A stretch of 64,000 nt of DNA from CAYQDR01 sp964416315 (GTDB lineage: Bacteria > Methylomirabilota > Methylomirabilia > Rokubacteriales > DASRDR01), in contig CAYQDR010000006.1 in the NCBI GenBank assembly GCA_964416315.1, positions 8,343-72,342 on the forward strand, read 5' to 3'. Both the position numbers and the translations under genes were made by a program. Positions within the stretch are counted from its first letter, which is position 1. Each line of letters starts with the position of its first letter. Below are positions 1-7,370 of this stretch, in pieces. The notes under the pieces were generated by a model, which was not told the origin of the DNA, did not search any database, and saw only the letters and a program-made list of their open reading frames with translations.

Positions 1-55
1 GGTCATCTTTCAACCCGGGTCGTGGCCTGTGCGGGTCTGTCGGTATGATGACGTC

Positions 56-1765
56 GTGCGGAATGTCGAGCTCGCCGAGCTGTTCGACGAGATCGCCGAC
101 CTCCTGGAGATCCGGGAGGAGAACGTCTTCCGGGTCCGCGCCTACCGCCGCGCGGCCCAGCAGCTCGAGAGCCTCGCCGAGGACGCCGCCGAGGCCCTCG
201 AGGCCGGCAAGAAGATCCCGGGGATCGGCGCCGACCTGGCCGCGAAGATCCGGGAGTTCGCGGACACGGGGGCCGTCGCCTACCTCGAGGAGCTGCGCAA
301 GACGCTTCCTGCGGGCGTGCGGGACCTCATGGCGATCCAGGGCGTGGGGCCGAAGACGGCGAAGCTCCTCGCCGAGCAGCTCGGCATCGACTCGGTCGAG
401 CGCCTCGAGGAGGCGTGCCGGTCGGGGGCGATCCTGGAGGTGCCGGGCATCCGCGCGAAGACCCGCGACAACATGCTCCGCGGGATCGAGGCGTGGAAGG
501 CCGGACAGGCGCGGATGCCGCTCGGCAAGGCGCTCGCCCTGGCGGATGCCGTCGTCCGCGCGCTCCGCGAGACCCCCGGCGTCCAGGCGATCGAGCCGGC
601 CGGCTCCCTCCGGCGGCGCCTCGAGACCGTCGGCGACATCGACATCCTGGTCACCTCGACCCGCCCGGCCGCCGTCATCGAGCGGTTCGTCGGCTTGCCG
701 CAGGTCGTGACGGTGCTCGCGCACGGCGAGACCAAGTCCTCCATCCGTCACCGCGAGGGGATCCAGGTGGACCTCCGGGTCGTCGAGCCCGAGGCCTTCG
801 GCGCGGCCCTCCAGTACTTCACGGGCTCGAAGAACCACAACGTGAAACTCCGGGAGCTCGCGGTCCGGAAAAAGCTCAAGATCAGCGAGTACGGGGTCTT
901 CGACGCGCGCGGCCGCCGGGCCGGCGGCCGGACCGAGGAGGAGGTCTACGCGGCGGTCGGGCTGCCCTGGATCCCGCCGGAGCTCCGCGAGGACACGGGC
1001 GAGATCGAGGCCGCGCTCGCCCGCAAGCTCCCGACGCTGGTCGAGGTGGAGCACATCCGCGGCGACCTCCACGCCCACACCGACTGGTCCGACGGCCACC
1101 ATCCCCTCGAGGCCCTCGTCACGGCCGCCGAGGCCCGGGGGTACGAGTACATCATCGTCTCCGACCACTCGCGCTCGGCCACGGTGGCCCGAGGCCTGAC
1201 GCCGGACCAGCTCCGCGACCAGATCCGGAAGATCCGCGTCCTCCAGCGGAAGCACCGGGTCCGGATCCTCGCGGGCTCCGAGTGCGACATCCTGGCGGAC
1301 GGGACGATGGACTTCCCGGACGACGTCCTCGCCGAGCTGGACGTGGTGCTCGCGGCCGTCCACTCGCGTTTCAAGCAGCCCCGCCCGGAAATGACCGCAC
1401 GAATCTGCCGGGCGCTCGAGAACCCGCACGTCCGCATCCTGGCGCACCCGACGGGGCGGCTCCTCGGCTCCCGCGAGCCCTACGACGTGGACCTCGAGCA
1501 GGTGTTCGCGGCCGCGAAGCGCCACGGCAAGGCGATCGAGATCAACGGCTCGCCCTGGCGTCTCGATCTGAACGACGTCCACGCGCGCCGGGCGCGGGAC
1601 CTCGGCCTCCTGGTCACCATCGACACGGACGCGCACTACCTCGACGAGCTCGAGAACATGGCGCTGGGCGTGGCGACGGCGCGGCGTGCCTGGATCGGCC
1701 CCGAGCGCGTCGTCAACGCCCTGCCGCTCGACCGGCTCCTCGGGTGGGCGCGGGCCGGGCGCTAG
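56..1765 (+). CDS. polX: DNA polymerase X family protein with PHP domain
   Basis: Bacterial/archaeal PolX: N-terminal helix-hairpin-helix 8-kDa-like region, a polymerase beta-type nucleotidyltransferase core, and a C-terminal PHP phosphoesterase domain; the family acts in gap-filling repair with 3'-5' exonuclease activity from the PHP part. Seen: the GS motif (about residue 183) and the DID metal-binding pair (D194, D196), a third Asp in IQVDLRV, then PHP motifs HAHTDWSDG (from about 339), SDHS, GSECDIL, VHSRF, HPTGRLLG and DTDAH, so both active sites look intact. The open frame extends to GTG at 29, but homology-like sequence begins VRNVELAELFDEIADLLEI, so I chose GTG 56 (569 aa); no clear Shine-Dalgarno supports either start. 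Stands alone, followed by a two-hairpin repeat. Confidence 0.9.
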   Translation: MRNVELAELFDEIADLLEIREENVFRVRAYRRAAQQLESLAEDAAEALEAGKKIPGIGADLAAKIREFADTGAVAYLEELRKTLPAGVRDLMAIQGVGPKTAKLLAEQLGIDSVERLEEACRSGAILEVPGIRAKTRDNMLRGIEAWKAGQARMPLGKALALADAVVRALRETPGVQAIEPAGSLRRRLETVGDIDILVTSTRPAAVIERFVGLPQVVTVLAHGETKSSIRHREGIQVDLRVVEPEAFGAALQYFTGSKNHNVKLRELAVRKKLKISEYGVFDARGRRAGGRTEEEVYAAVGLPWIPPELREDTGEIEAALARKLPTLVEVEHIRGDLHAHTDWSDGHHPLEALVTAAEARGYEYIIVSDHSRSATVARGLTPDQLRDQIRKIRVLQRKHRVRILAGSECDILADGTMDFPDDVLAELDVVLAAVHSRFKQPRPEMTARICRALENPHVRILAHPTGRLLGSREPYDVDLEQVFAAAKRHGKAIEINGSPWRLDLNDVHARRARDLGLLVTIDTDAHYLDELENMALGVATARRAWIGPERVVNALPLDRLLGWARAGR

Positions 1766-1770
1766 GTCCT

Positions 1771-1853
1771 CGGAGGGGGCCTCGACGGCCCCCTCCGAAC
1801 CCTCCCCCCGGAATACGTTGCGGCGGCGAAGCCGCCGCTCGGAGCGGACCACC
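1771..1853 (+). repeat. Two-hairpin intergenic repeat, family 1, copy A
   Basis: Directly after polX. Hairpin 1: 11-bp stem 1771-1781/1787-1797. Hairpin 2: GCGGCGGC-GAA-GCCGCCGC (1820-1838). Then a tail TCGGAGCGGACCACC. The same order (GGAGGGGGC hairpin, CCTCCCCC spacer, G/C stem with a 3-nt GAA/AAA loop, CTCGGAGCGG tail) recurs at 4359-4449, 23335-23412 (reverse) and 25199-25275 (reverse). It may serve as a 3'-end processing or termination signal. Confidence 0.75.
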
Positions 1854-1977
1854 ATGGGCGCGTGGACGAGCGTCGCTTTGCGCCCGGTCAGTCCGACTGC
1901 CACCCCGAGGCCGGCGACGGACATGACGGATGCGGGATGAAGGCCACGCGAGCGCCGGCGAACGAGGCCGGCGCATT

Positions 1978-2005
1978 TTGTCGTCCAGCCGGCGGGGTGT
2001 AGCAT
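1978..2005 (+). promoter_or_regulatory. Possible promoter of the FKBP gene
   Basis: TTGTCG (1978-1983), 16-bp spacer, TAGCAT (2000-2005), ending 6 bases before the ATG at 2012. Weak match; transcription would be nearly leaderless. Confidence 0.3.
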
Positions 2006-2011
2006 GAACGC

Positions 2012-2620
2012 ATGCGACAGACCCGCCGCTTCGTCGCCACGCTCGCCGCGGCCGGCGTGCTCGGGCTCCTCGCGCCTGGACCGGGCCGGACCCAGACGCC
2101 GGAGCCGCCGAAGACGCCCGCCCCGGACGCGAGCGCTCAGCCCGCGCCCGACAAGGCCGCGGCGCCGGAGCTCACGCCCATCGGCGAAGACCAGGAGGTG
2201 CGGGCCGGCTCCGTCGTCCACCTCGAGTTCACCCTCCAGGACGACAAGGGCGAGACCCTCGACTCTAGCCGAGGCCGCGCGCCGCTCGTCTTCACCCAGG
2301 GCGCGGGACAGATCATCCCAGGGCTCGATCGCGCAGTGCTGGGGATGAAGGTGGGCGAGCAGAAGAAGATCACGGTGCCACCGGAGGACGCGTACGGGCC
2401 CGTCGATCCGGAAGCGATGACCGAGGTGCCGAAGAGCCGTGTCCCGGCGGACGTGGCGGTGGGCACGCTACTCGTCGGCCAGACGCGAAGCGGGCGCGAA
2501 GTTCCGGTGCGGGTCCGGGAGATCAAGGACGCGACCGTCGTCCTCGACCTCAATCACCCGCTCGCCGGCCAGGCCCTCGTCTTTGAGGTGACGATCATCC
2601 TGGTCGAGCCGGCACCGTGA
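2012..2620 (+). CDS. Exported FKBP-type peptidyl-prolyl cis-trans isomerase
   Basis: 202 aa. N-terminus MRQTRRFVATLAAAGVLGLL is a signal peptide, followed by a Pro/Ala-rich linker (to about residue 60) and an FKBP domain of SlyD-like layout: GSVVHLEFTL, then GAGQIIPGLDRAVLGM and KKITVPPEDAYG, then an inserted 'flap' segment and a closing strand LDLNHPLAG, a SlyD/FkpA signature. Predicted to catalyse proline isomerisation and assist folding in the periplasm. No metal-binding His-rich tail is present. ATG at 2012 gives the signal peptide and is followed by basic residues. Monocistronic; the next gene is convergent. Confidence 0.88.
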   Translation: MRQTRRFVATLAAAGVLGLLAPGPGRTQTPEPPKTPAPDASAQPAPDKAAAPELTPIGEDQEVRAGSVVHLEFTLQDDKGETLDSSRGRAPLVFTQGAGQIIPGLDRAVLGMKVGEQKKITVPPEDAYGPVDPEAMTEVPKSRVPADVAVGTLLVGQTRSGREVPVRVREIKDATVVLDLNHPLAGQALVFEVTIILVEPAP

Positions 2621-2634
2621 CGAGCCGGGGGGAC

Positions 2635-2943
2635 TTACCCCCGGAAATCCCGGAGCTCGAACACCTGGCGCTCGACCTGCCCCTCGAAGGACGGGAAGCG
2701 CTTGACGTCCTCCTGCGACACCTTGCGCTCCGGTGACATGAGCGCGACCCGCAGGGTGTCGTGGGAGTCGAAGTAGATGTCGCAGACCTGGTAGATCTCC
2801 TGCCCGGCCTCCCCCCGGGCCAGCTCGATCCGGCGGACGCCCGGCCACCGCGCCACCGTCGGGAGGTGCTTCGACCAGTAGTAGTCGTCGAAGGCAGCCG
2901 GATCCGCCGGCCGCCCCCGGTAGATCACCGAGAGCTTCACCAT
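2635..2943 (-). CDS. EthD-family protein
   Basis: 102 aa, size and sequence typical of the EthD/dimeric alpha-beta barrel family: MVKLSVIYRGRPADPAAFDDYYWSKH-type start, then central LPTVARWPGVRRIE and QVCDIYFDS. EthD proteins are found near cytochrome P450 and polyketide/ether-degradation genes; their reaction is usually unknown. ATG at 2943 is the natural start. It is transcribed towards the convergent FKBP gene with a 14-bp gap. An 18-bp motif shared with the 5' side of the CsgG-like gene (63437-63451) lies 30-45 bp upstream of its ATG. Confidence 0.8.
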   Translation of the reverse strand: MVKLSVIYRGRPADPAAFDDYYWSKHLPTVARWPGVRRIELARGEAGQEIYQVCDIYFDSHDTLRVALMSPERKVSQEDVKRFPSFEGQVERQVFELRDFRG

Positions 2944-2971
2944 GTCTGGCCTCCACGCGCGGCTCCGTTAG

Positions 2972-2986
2972 CCCGAAGTTCCCCTA
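2972..2986 (-). repeat. 15-bp motif shared with 63437-63451
   Basis: CCCGAAGTTCCCCTA (reverse: TAGGGGAACTTCGGG) occurs exactly here and at 63437-63451, in both cases just 5' of a minus-strand gene; the match extends loosely to GCG(n)TAGGGG...CGGG(n)TA. Could be an insertion-sequence end, a scar or an operator. Confidence 0.5.
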
Positions 2987-3166
2987 GCGCGGGCAGGCCG
3001 CCGCGGATCGCGTCGATCAGCCGGATTTCGGTCACAGGCGGCGATGTTACCGGAAAACCGGACCCCGCGCCACGCGATTCGACGCGCCGCCGCCGCCGTC
3101 GGCCTGGGCTATACTGGGGTCGCCGCTCCCGGGGGCCATCCCGACTCCGACGACAGGAGACCCGCG

Positions 3167-4351
3167 ATGATCGACTTCAGTGTCCCGCCCGAGCTCGAGA
3201 TGATCCGCAAGTCCGTGACCGACTTCATGGACCGCCACGTCTATCCGGCCGAGCAGGAGATGAGCGACGAGGGCGAAGGCCTGTCGCTCGACCGGCTCCG
3301 CTCGCTCCAGGCGAGGGCCAAGGCGCTCGGCCTCTGGGCCCCTCACATGCCCGAGGAGGTCGGCGGCATGGGGATCGGCGTGGTTGGTCTCGCCCTCCTG
3401 AACGAGATCATCGGGCGGAGCCCCATCGGCCCGATCATCTTCGGCTGCCAGGCCCCGGACGCCGGGAACTGCGAGATCCTCCACCTCTACGGCACGGAGG
3501 AGCAGAAGGAGAAGTACCTCCGGCCGAACGTGGGCGGCGAGGTCCGCTCCTGCTTCTCGATGACGGAGCCCGAGGTCTCGGGCGCCGACCCGACGAACCT
3601 CCAGACGACGGCGGTGCTCGAGGGGGACACCTGGGTCATCAACGGCCACAAGTGGTTCACCTCGGGCGCGATCGGCGCCGCCTTCGCCATCGTGATGGCG
3701 AAGACAGACCCGCAGGCCCGATCCCACGAGCGCTTCAGCATGATCATCGTGCCGACCGATACGCCCGGGTTCAACATCATCCGGGCCGTGCCCGTGATGG
3801 GGCACGCGCGGGCGCGCGGCGGCCACTGCGAGATCCGCTACGAGAACTGCCGGGTCCCCGCGAAGAACCTGCTCGGGCCGCGTGGTCAGGGCTTCCGCAT
3901 CGCGCAGGCGCGGCTCGGCCCCGGACGGATCCAGCACTGCATGCGCTGGCTCGGCGTGGCCCAGCGGAGCCTCGAGCTCATGTGCCGATACGTCCTGCAG
4001 CGTGAAGCCTTCGGCGGGAAGCTCGCGGAGAAGCAGACGATCCAGAACTGGATCGCGGACTCCACGGCCGAGATCCAGGCCGCGCGCCTCATGACCCTCC
4101 ACGCCGCCTGGAAGATGGACCAGAAGCTCGACGCGCGGGTGGACATCTCCCTCATCAAGTTCTTCGGGGCGAGGGTCCTGATCGACGTGATCGACCGGGC
4201 CATCCAGGCCCACGGCGCGGCGGGCATCTCGGGCGACCTCCCGCTCGAGATGTTCTACCGGGAGGCGCGCGCCGCGCGGATCTACGACGGCCCCGACGAG
4301 GTCCACCGGATGGTGGTCGCCCGGCGGGTCCTCCGCCAGTTCCAGGGCTAG
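3167..4351 (+). CDS. Acyl-CoA dehydrogenase (ACAD10/11-like clade)
   Basis: 394 aa FAD enzyme that would introduce an alpha-beta double bond into an acyl-CoA. Seen: N-terminal helical domain, then CFSMTEPEVSGADPTNLQTT and GHKWFTSGA (FAD/substrate-binding middle strand domain), R-x5-FG motif (LQREAFGGKLAEKQ), and C-terminal AHGAAGISGDLPLEMFYREA with IYDGPDEVHRMVVAR. The open frame starts at 3044, but the family N-terminus MIDFSVPPELEMIR begins at ATG 3167 behind ACAGGAG, so I use that. A good -10 (TATACT, 3110-3115) lies upstream without an evident -35. The phosphotransferase that follows is the usual partner (ACAD10/11 pair). Annotated function is by family; substrate unknown. Confidence 0.9.
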   Translation: MIDFSVPPELEMIRKSVTDFMDRHVYPAEQEMSDEGEGLSLDRLRSLQARAKALGLWAPHMPEEVGGMGIGVVGLALLNEIIGRSPIGPIIFGCQAPDAGNCEILHLYGTEEQKEKYLRPNVGGEVRSCFSMTEPEVSGADPTNLQTTAVLEGDTWVINGHKWFTSGAIGAAFAIVMAKTDPQARSHERFSMIIVPTDTPGFNIIRAVPVMGHARARGGHCEIRYENCRVPAKNLLGPRGQGFRIAQARLGPGRIQHCMRWLGVAQRSLELMCRYVLQREAFGGKLAEKQTIQNWIADSTAEIQAARLMTLHAAWKMDQKLDARVDISLIKFFGARVLIDVIDRAIQAHGAAGISGDLPLEMFYREARAARIYDGPDEVHRMVVARRVLRQFQG

Positions 4352-4358
4352 TCGACCC

Positions 4359-4449
4359 GGGGGGGCTCCGCCCCCCTTTATTTCGGGGGGGCCAGACCCT
4401 CCCCCGGGAGGGGTGGCGCCGGCAAAGCTGGCGCTCGGAGCGGAACACC
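4359..4449 (+). repeat. Two-hairpin intergenic repeat, family 1, copy B
   Basis: Hairpin 1 GGGGGGC-TCC-GCCCCCC (4360-4376) is followed by TTTATTT and may terminate the acyl-CoA dehydrogenase transcript. Hairpin 2: GCGCCGGC-AAA-GCTGGCGC (4416-4434). Tail CTCGGAGCGGAACACC ends three bases before the next start codon, so the element also forms the 5' flank of the phosphotransferase gene. Confidence 0.75.
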
Positions 4450-4452
4450 AAG

Positions 4453-5544
4453 ATGGGGGCAGAGCCCGCCTCCGAAGGAGACACGGCGCCGGTCCGGCCC
4501 GACGAAGCGCTGGACTGGAACGCACTCGCGTGCTACCTGCGCGACCGGCTCCCCGGGGCAGAGGCGCCGCTCGCCGCCACCCAGTTCCCCGGCGGCCACT
4601 CGAACCTGACCTACTGCCTCTGCTTCGGCGCGCAGGAGTACGTCTTGCGCCGTCCGCCGCTGGGCCCCGTCGCCCCCACGGCCCACGACATGACGCGCGA
4701 GCACCGTGTCCTCTCCGCCCTCTGGCGTGTCTTCCCGCCCGCTCCTCGCCCCTACCTCCTCTGCGAGGATCCCGCCGTCATCGGCGTCCCGTTCTACGTG
4801 ATGGAGCGGCGGCACGGGATCGTCGTCCGGACGGCCATCCCGCCGGAGATCGGCAGCGACCTCGCCCTCAGGCGCCGGGTCGGCGAGGCCGTGGTGGACA
4901 CGCTCGCGGCGCTCCACGCCGTGGACTGGGAGGGCGCGGGGCTCGCCGGGCTCGGGCGCCCGGCAGGGTTCGTCGAGCGGCAGGTCCGGGGCTGGGCCGA
5001 GCGCTACGAGCGGGCGAAGACCCGCGACATCGCGGCCATCCGCGATCTCGCCCGGTGGCTGGCGGAGCGGATCCCGCCGTCCCCACCGCCCGTGCTCGTC
5101 CACAACGACTACAAGCTCGACAACGTGATGCTGGATCGCGCCGATCCGGCCCGCATCGTGGCCGTGTTCGACTGGGAGATGGCGACCCTCGGCGACCCGC
5201 TGGTGGACCTCGGCCTCCTGCTCTGCTACTGGGCGGACCGGGCCGATCCGCCCGCGCGCCGGCAGCTCGTCAGCCAGGTCACCGCGGAGCCGGGGTTCCC
5301 GACACGCGCCGAGGTCCTGGCGCGCTACGCGGCGAGGACCGGCCGCGACGTCTCCCGAATCGCGTTCTACGAGACGTTCGCGCTCTACAAGGTCGCGGTG
5401 GTGGTGCAGCAGATCTACGTGCGCTACCACCGGGGGCAGACGCAGGACGCGCGCTTCGCCACGTTCGAGGACCGCGTGGTCGGCCTCGCCGAGGCGGCCC
5501 TCGAGGTCGCCGAGCGCTCGGGGCTCCAGGGCGGCGCGTCTTGA
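4453..5544 (+). CDS. Aminoglycoside-phosphotransferase-fold kinase (ACAD10/11-type)
   Basis: 363 aa, APH/ChoK-like fold. Seen: N-lobe FPGGHSNLTYCL (nucleotide-binding loop), EHRVLSALW, catalytic Brenner-type loop HNDYKLDNVM and metal-binding FDWEMATLGDP. Related proteins are fused to acyl-CoA dehydrogenase in eukaryotic ACAD10/11, where the kinase domain phosphorylates 4-hydroxyacyl-CoA before dehydration by the dehydrogenase; an analogous joint role with the upstream gene is inferred. ATG 4453 directly follows the repeat tail. Its TGA stop (5542-5544) is inside the -35 box of the next promoter. Confidence 0.85.
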   Translation: MGAEPASEGDTAPVRPDEALDWNALACYLRDRLPGAEAPLAATQFPGGHSNLTYCLCFGAQEYVLRRPPLGPVAPTAHDMTREHRVLSALWRVFPPAPRPYLLCEDPAVIGVPFYVMERRHGIVVRTAIPPEIGSDLALRRRVGEAVVDTLAALHAVDWEGAGLAGLGRPAGFVERQVRGWAERYERAKTRDIAAIRDLARWLAERIPPSPPPVLVHNDYKLDNVMLDRADPARIVAVFDWEMATLGDPLVDLGLLLCYWADRADPPARRQLVSQVTAEPGFPTRAEVLARYAARTGRDVSRIAFYETFALYKVAVVVQQIYVRYHRGQTQDARFATFEDRVVGLAEAALEVAERSGLQGGAS

Positions 5545-5569
5545 CACCGCAATACGTTGGCCTTATGAT
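5541..5569 (+). promoter_or_regulatory. Consensus promoter of the VapBC-like pair
   Basis: TTGACA (5541-5546), exactly 17-bp spacer, TATGAT (5564-5569): near-perfect sigma70 promoter. The -35 overlaps the stop codon of the upstream gene. It also shows that the in-frame ATG at 5565 lies in the -10 box and cannot be the vapB start. Confidence 0.85.
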
Positions 5570-5591
5570 CGTATTACACGTGGAGGCCGCG

Positions 5592-5783
5592 ATGGCGAAA
5601 GTGCAGATGTCCCTGCGACTCGACGCTCGGTTGATTCGCGAGGCGCAACGGATCCTGCGCGCCCGCAGCAAGACTGAGGTGGTCGAACGAGCTCTCAGCA
5701 CGGTCGTGGAGCAGGAGAAACACCGCCAACTGATCCGGCGATTCAGCGGGACTGCCAAGCCGGAGGATTTCCGCGATAGCTGA
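5592..5783 (+). CDS. VapB-type antitoxin
   Basis: 63 aa. Starts MAKVQMSLRLDARLIREAQR at ATG 5592, with GTGGAGG a suitable distance upstream. Short basic N-terminal beta strand and helices resemble ribbon-helix-helix antitoxins of the VapB/type II family; the acidic-aromatic tail TAKPEDFRDS is the kind of segment that plugs a PIN toxin. The toxin gene follows with overlap of reading frames, so it should bind the operator near 5570 and repress its own operon. Exact antitoxin subfamily is not certain. Confidence 0.75.
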   Translation: MAKVQMSLRLDARLIREAQRILRARSKTEVVERALSTVVEQEKHRQLIRRFSGTAKPEDFRDS

Positions 5784-5784
5784 G

Positions 5785-6183
5785 CTGGCCATCGTAGATA
5801 CATCGGTCTATGTGGACAACCTACGCTCCGGCCGGTTCGAGTCCCAACTCCTCGGGCTACCGTTCCTCATCCGCGTCAGTGCGGTAGTCGTCGCCGAGCT
5901 GGCGCGGGGGGCCCGCTCGCATCGCGCCAGACGCTTCGTCGAGCAGCTCTCGCGGCGCGCGCCACTGGCGGTGCCACATGAGCGGGACTGGGTGCTCTCG
6001 GGTCGGCTTGTCCAGCGGCTCGCGGATCGGCACGGGTTCGAGATCACCAAGCTTCGGGAACTTCACTTCGACGTGCTCATCGCCCTCACTGCCCGTCGAT
6101 CGGGAGCGCAGCTGATCACGTCGAACGCCCGGGATTTCCTGGCCATCAGGGAGATCATGGCTTTCAAGCTCACCGCGTGGTAA
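5785..6183 (+). CDS. PIN-domain RNase toxin (VapC family)
   Basis: About 132 aa. The four PIN acidic positions are visible: IVDTSVYVD (D at 5797-5799), VVAELARG, HFDVLIA and TSNARDF, so the ribonuclease site looks complete. The first Asp is encoded upstream of the first GTG (5812), so that GTG cannot be the true start. In this frame, back to a stop at 5731, there is no ATG, GTG or TTG; only CTG 5752, ATT 5767, ATA 5776 and CTG 5785. GGAGG at 5762-5766 is 9 nt before ATA 5776 and 18 nt before CTG 5785. I chose CTG 5785 with low certainty; translation is probably coupled to the antitoxin stop at 5781-5783. Confidence 0.75.
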   Translation: MAIVDTSVYVDNLRSGRFESQLLGLPFLIRVSAVVVAELARGARSHRARRFVEQLSRRAPLAVPHERDWVLSGRLVQRLADRHGFEITKLRELHFDVLIALTARRSGAQLITSNARDFLAIREIMAFKLTAW

Positions 6184-6196
6184 AGGCAAACACGCC

Positions 6197-7354
6197 GTGA
6201 AGATCACGAAGGTCGAGGGGATCCTCCTGAGCGTCCCCCTTCCCCCCGAGCACGTCGTCCGGTGGTCGGGAGGCGAGATGGCCATCGCGCACGCGGCGCT
6301 CGTCCAGGTCCACACGGACGACGGGCTCACGGGGCTCGGCGACACCTACGCCGGCGGCTGGTTCTACCCCCAGGCGGCCAAGGCCTTGCTCGAGCACTTC
6401 GAGCCGTTGCTGGTCGGCGAGGACCCCTTCGACGTCGGGCGGATCGCCCACGGCCTCTGGGCGAAGAGCCTCTACTGGGGGCGCGTCGGCGCCGCGGTGA
6501 ACGCGATCAGCGCGATCGAGAACGCCCTCTGGGACCTGGTCGGTAAGGCCCACGGCGTCCCCGTCTGGCAGCTCCTCGGCAGCCTCGCGCACCGGACCCT
6601 CCCGCTCTACGCCTCGGGGGGCCTCGAGAAGCCGCGCGAGCAGACGGTGGCGGAGCTCCGGGGTTACGTGAGGGCCGGGTTCCGCGCGGTCAAGATCCGC
6701 GTGAGCACCGACCTCGAGCGCGCCGTCGAAAAAGTGCGGCTCTGCCGGGAAACCCTCGGCCGCAAGGTCCAGCTGATGGTGGACGCCGTCATGGGCTCGC
6801 ACCCCGAACCCTGGTCGGCCAAGGACGCGATCCGGTTCGCCCGCGCGATCGAGCCCTACGACGTCGCCTGGCTCGAGGAGCCGTGCGCGGCGTGGGACCT
6901 CGAGGGCCACGCCGCGGTCCGGCGCGCGACGACGATCCCGGTGGCCGCCGGCGAGACCTCCTACGGCCTCCAGGAGTACCGGCGGTTCTTCGACGCCGGC
7001 GCGCTCGACATCGTCCAGCCCGATGCGTGCACCTCGGGCGGGATGCTCGAGTGCACGAAGATCGCGGCGCTCGCCTCCGCGCACGCCGTCCGCGTCGCGC
7101 CCCACGCCTGGGGAAGCGCCGCAACCGTGATGGCGAACCTCCACTGGGCCTTCACCCGCCCCAGCGTCTTCATCCACGAGTATCCCACCTGGGGCTTCCC
7201 GCTGCGGGACGAGCTGCTCGTCGAGCCGCTGGTGATCCGCGACGGGATGGTCGCGCCGCCGACCGCCCCCGGGCTCGGCGTCCAGCTCATGCCGGAGATC
7301 CGCGAGCGCTACCCCTGGCGGGGCGGCGTCGGCGCGACCATGCGACGAGGCTAG
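6197..7354 (+). CDS. Mandelate racemase/muconate lactonizing enzyme family protein
   Basis: 385 aa member of the enolase superfamily, which abstracts a proton alpha to a carboxylate. Seen: N-terminal capping domain (VKITKVEGILLSVPLP), barrel with Lys/Arg motif VKIRV (K166, R168), metal ligands D196 (VDAV), E228 (EEP) and E253 (AGET), and a possible general base H303 (APHAWGS). GTG start at 6197, 13 bp after vapC. The next gene is an aldehyde dehydrogenase 16 bp downstream, so it is probably a sugar-acid dehydratase or racemase in a small catabolic operon; the substrate cannot be told from sequence. Confidence 0.85.
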   Translation: MKITKVEGILLSVPLPPEHVVRWSGGEMAIAHAALVQVHTDDGLTGLGDTYAGGWFYPQAAKALLEHFEPLLVGEDPFDVGRIAHGLWAKSLYWGRVGAAVNAISAIENALWDLVGKAHGVPVWQLLGSLAHRTLPLYASGGLEKPREQTVAELRGYVRAGFRAVKIRVSTDLERAVEKVRLCRETLGRKVQLMVDAVMGSHPEPWSAKDAIRFARAIEPYDVAWLEEPCAAWDLEGHAAVRRATTIPVAAGETSYGLQEYRRFFDAGALDIVQPDACTSGGMLECTKIAALASAHAVRVAPHAWGSAATVMANLHWAFTRPSVFIHEYPTWGFPLRDELLVEPLVIRDGMVAPPTAPGLGVQLMPEIRERYPWRGGVGATMRRG

Positions 7355-7370
7355 CGATGAGGGGAGACAG

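Noticed and set aside
4378..4525. Long minus-strand frames over the acyl-CoA dehydrogenase and phosphotransferase
   Set aside because: Typical antisense frames of high-GC genes (Arg/Pro/Gly/Ala-rich); no domain recognised.
5565..5591. ATG 5565 as vapB start
   Set aside because: It is part of the -10 box of the promoter, upstream of the expected transcription start.
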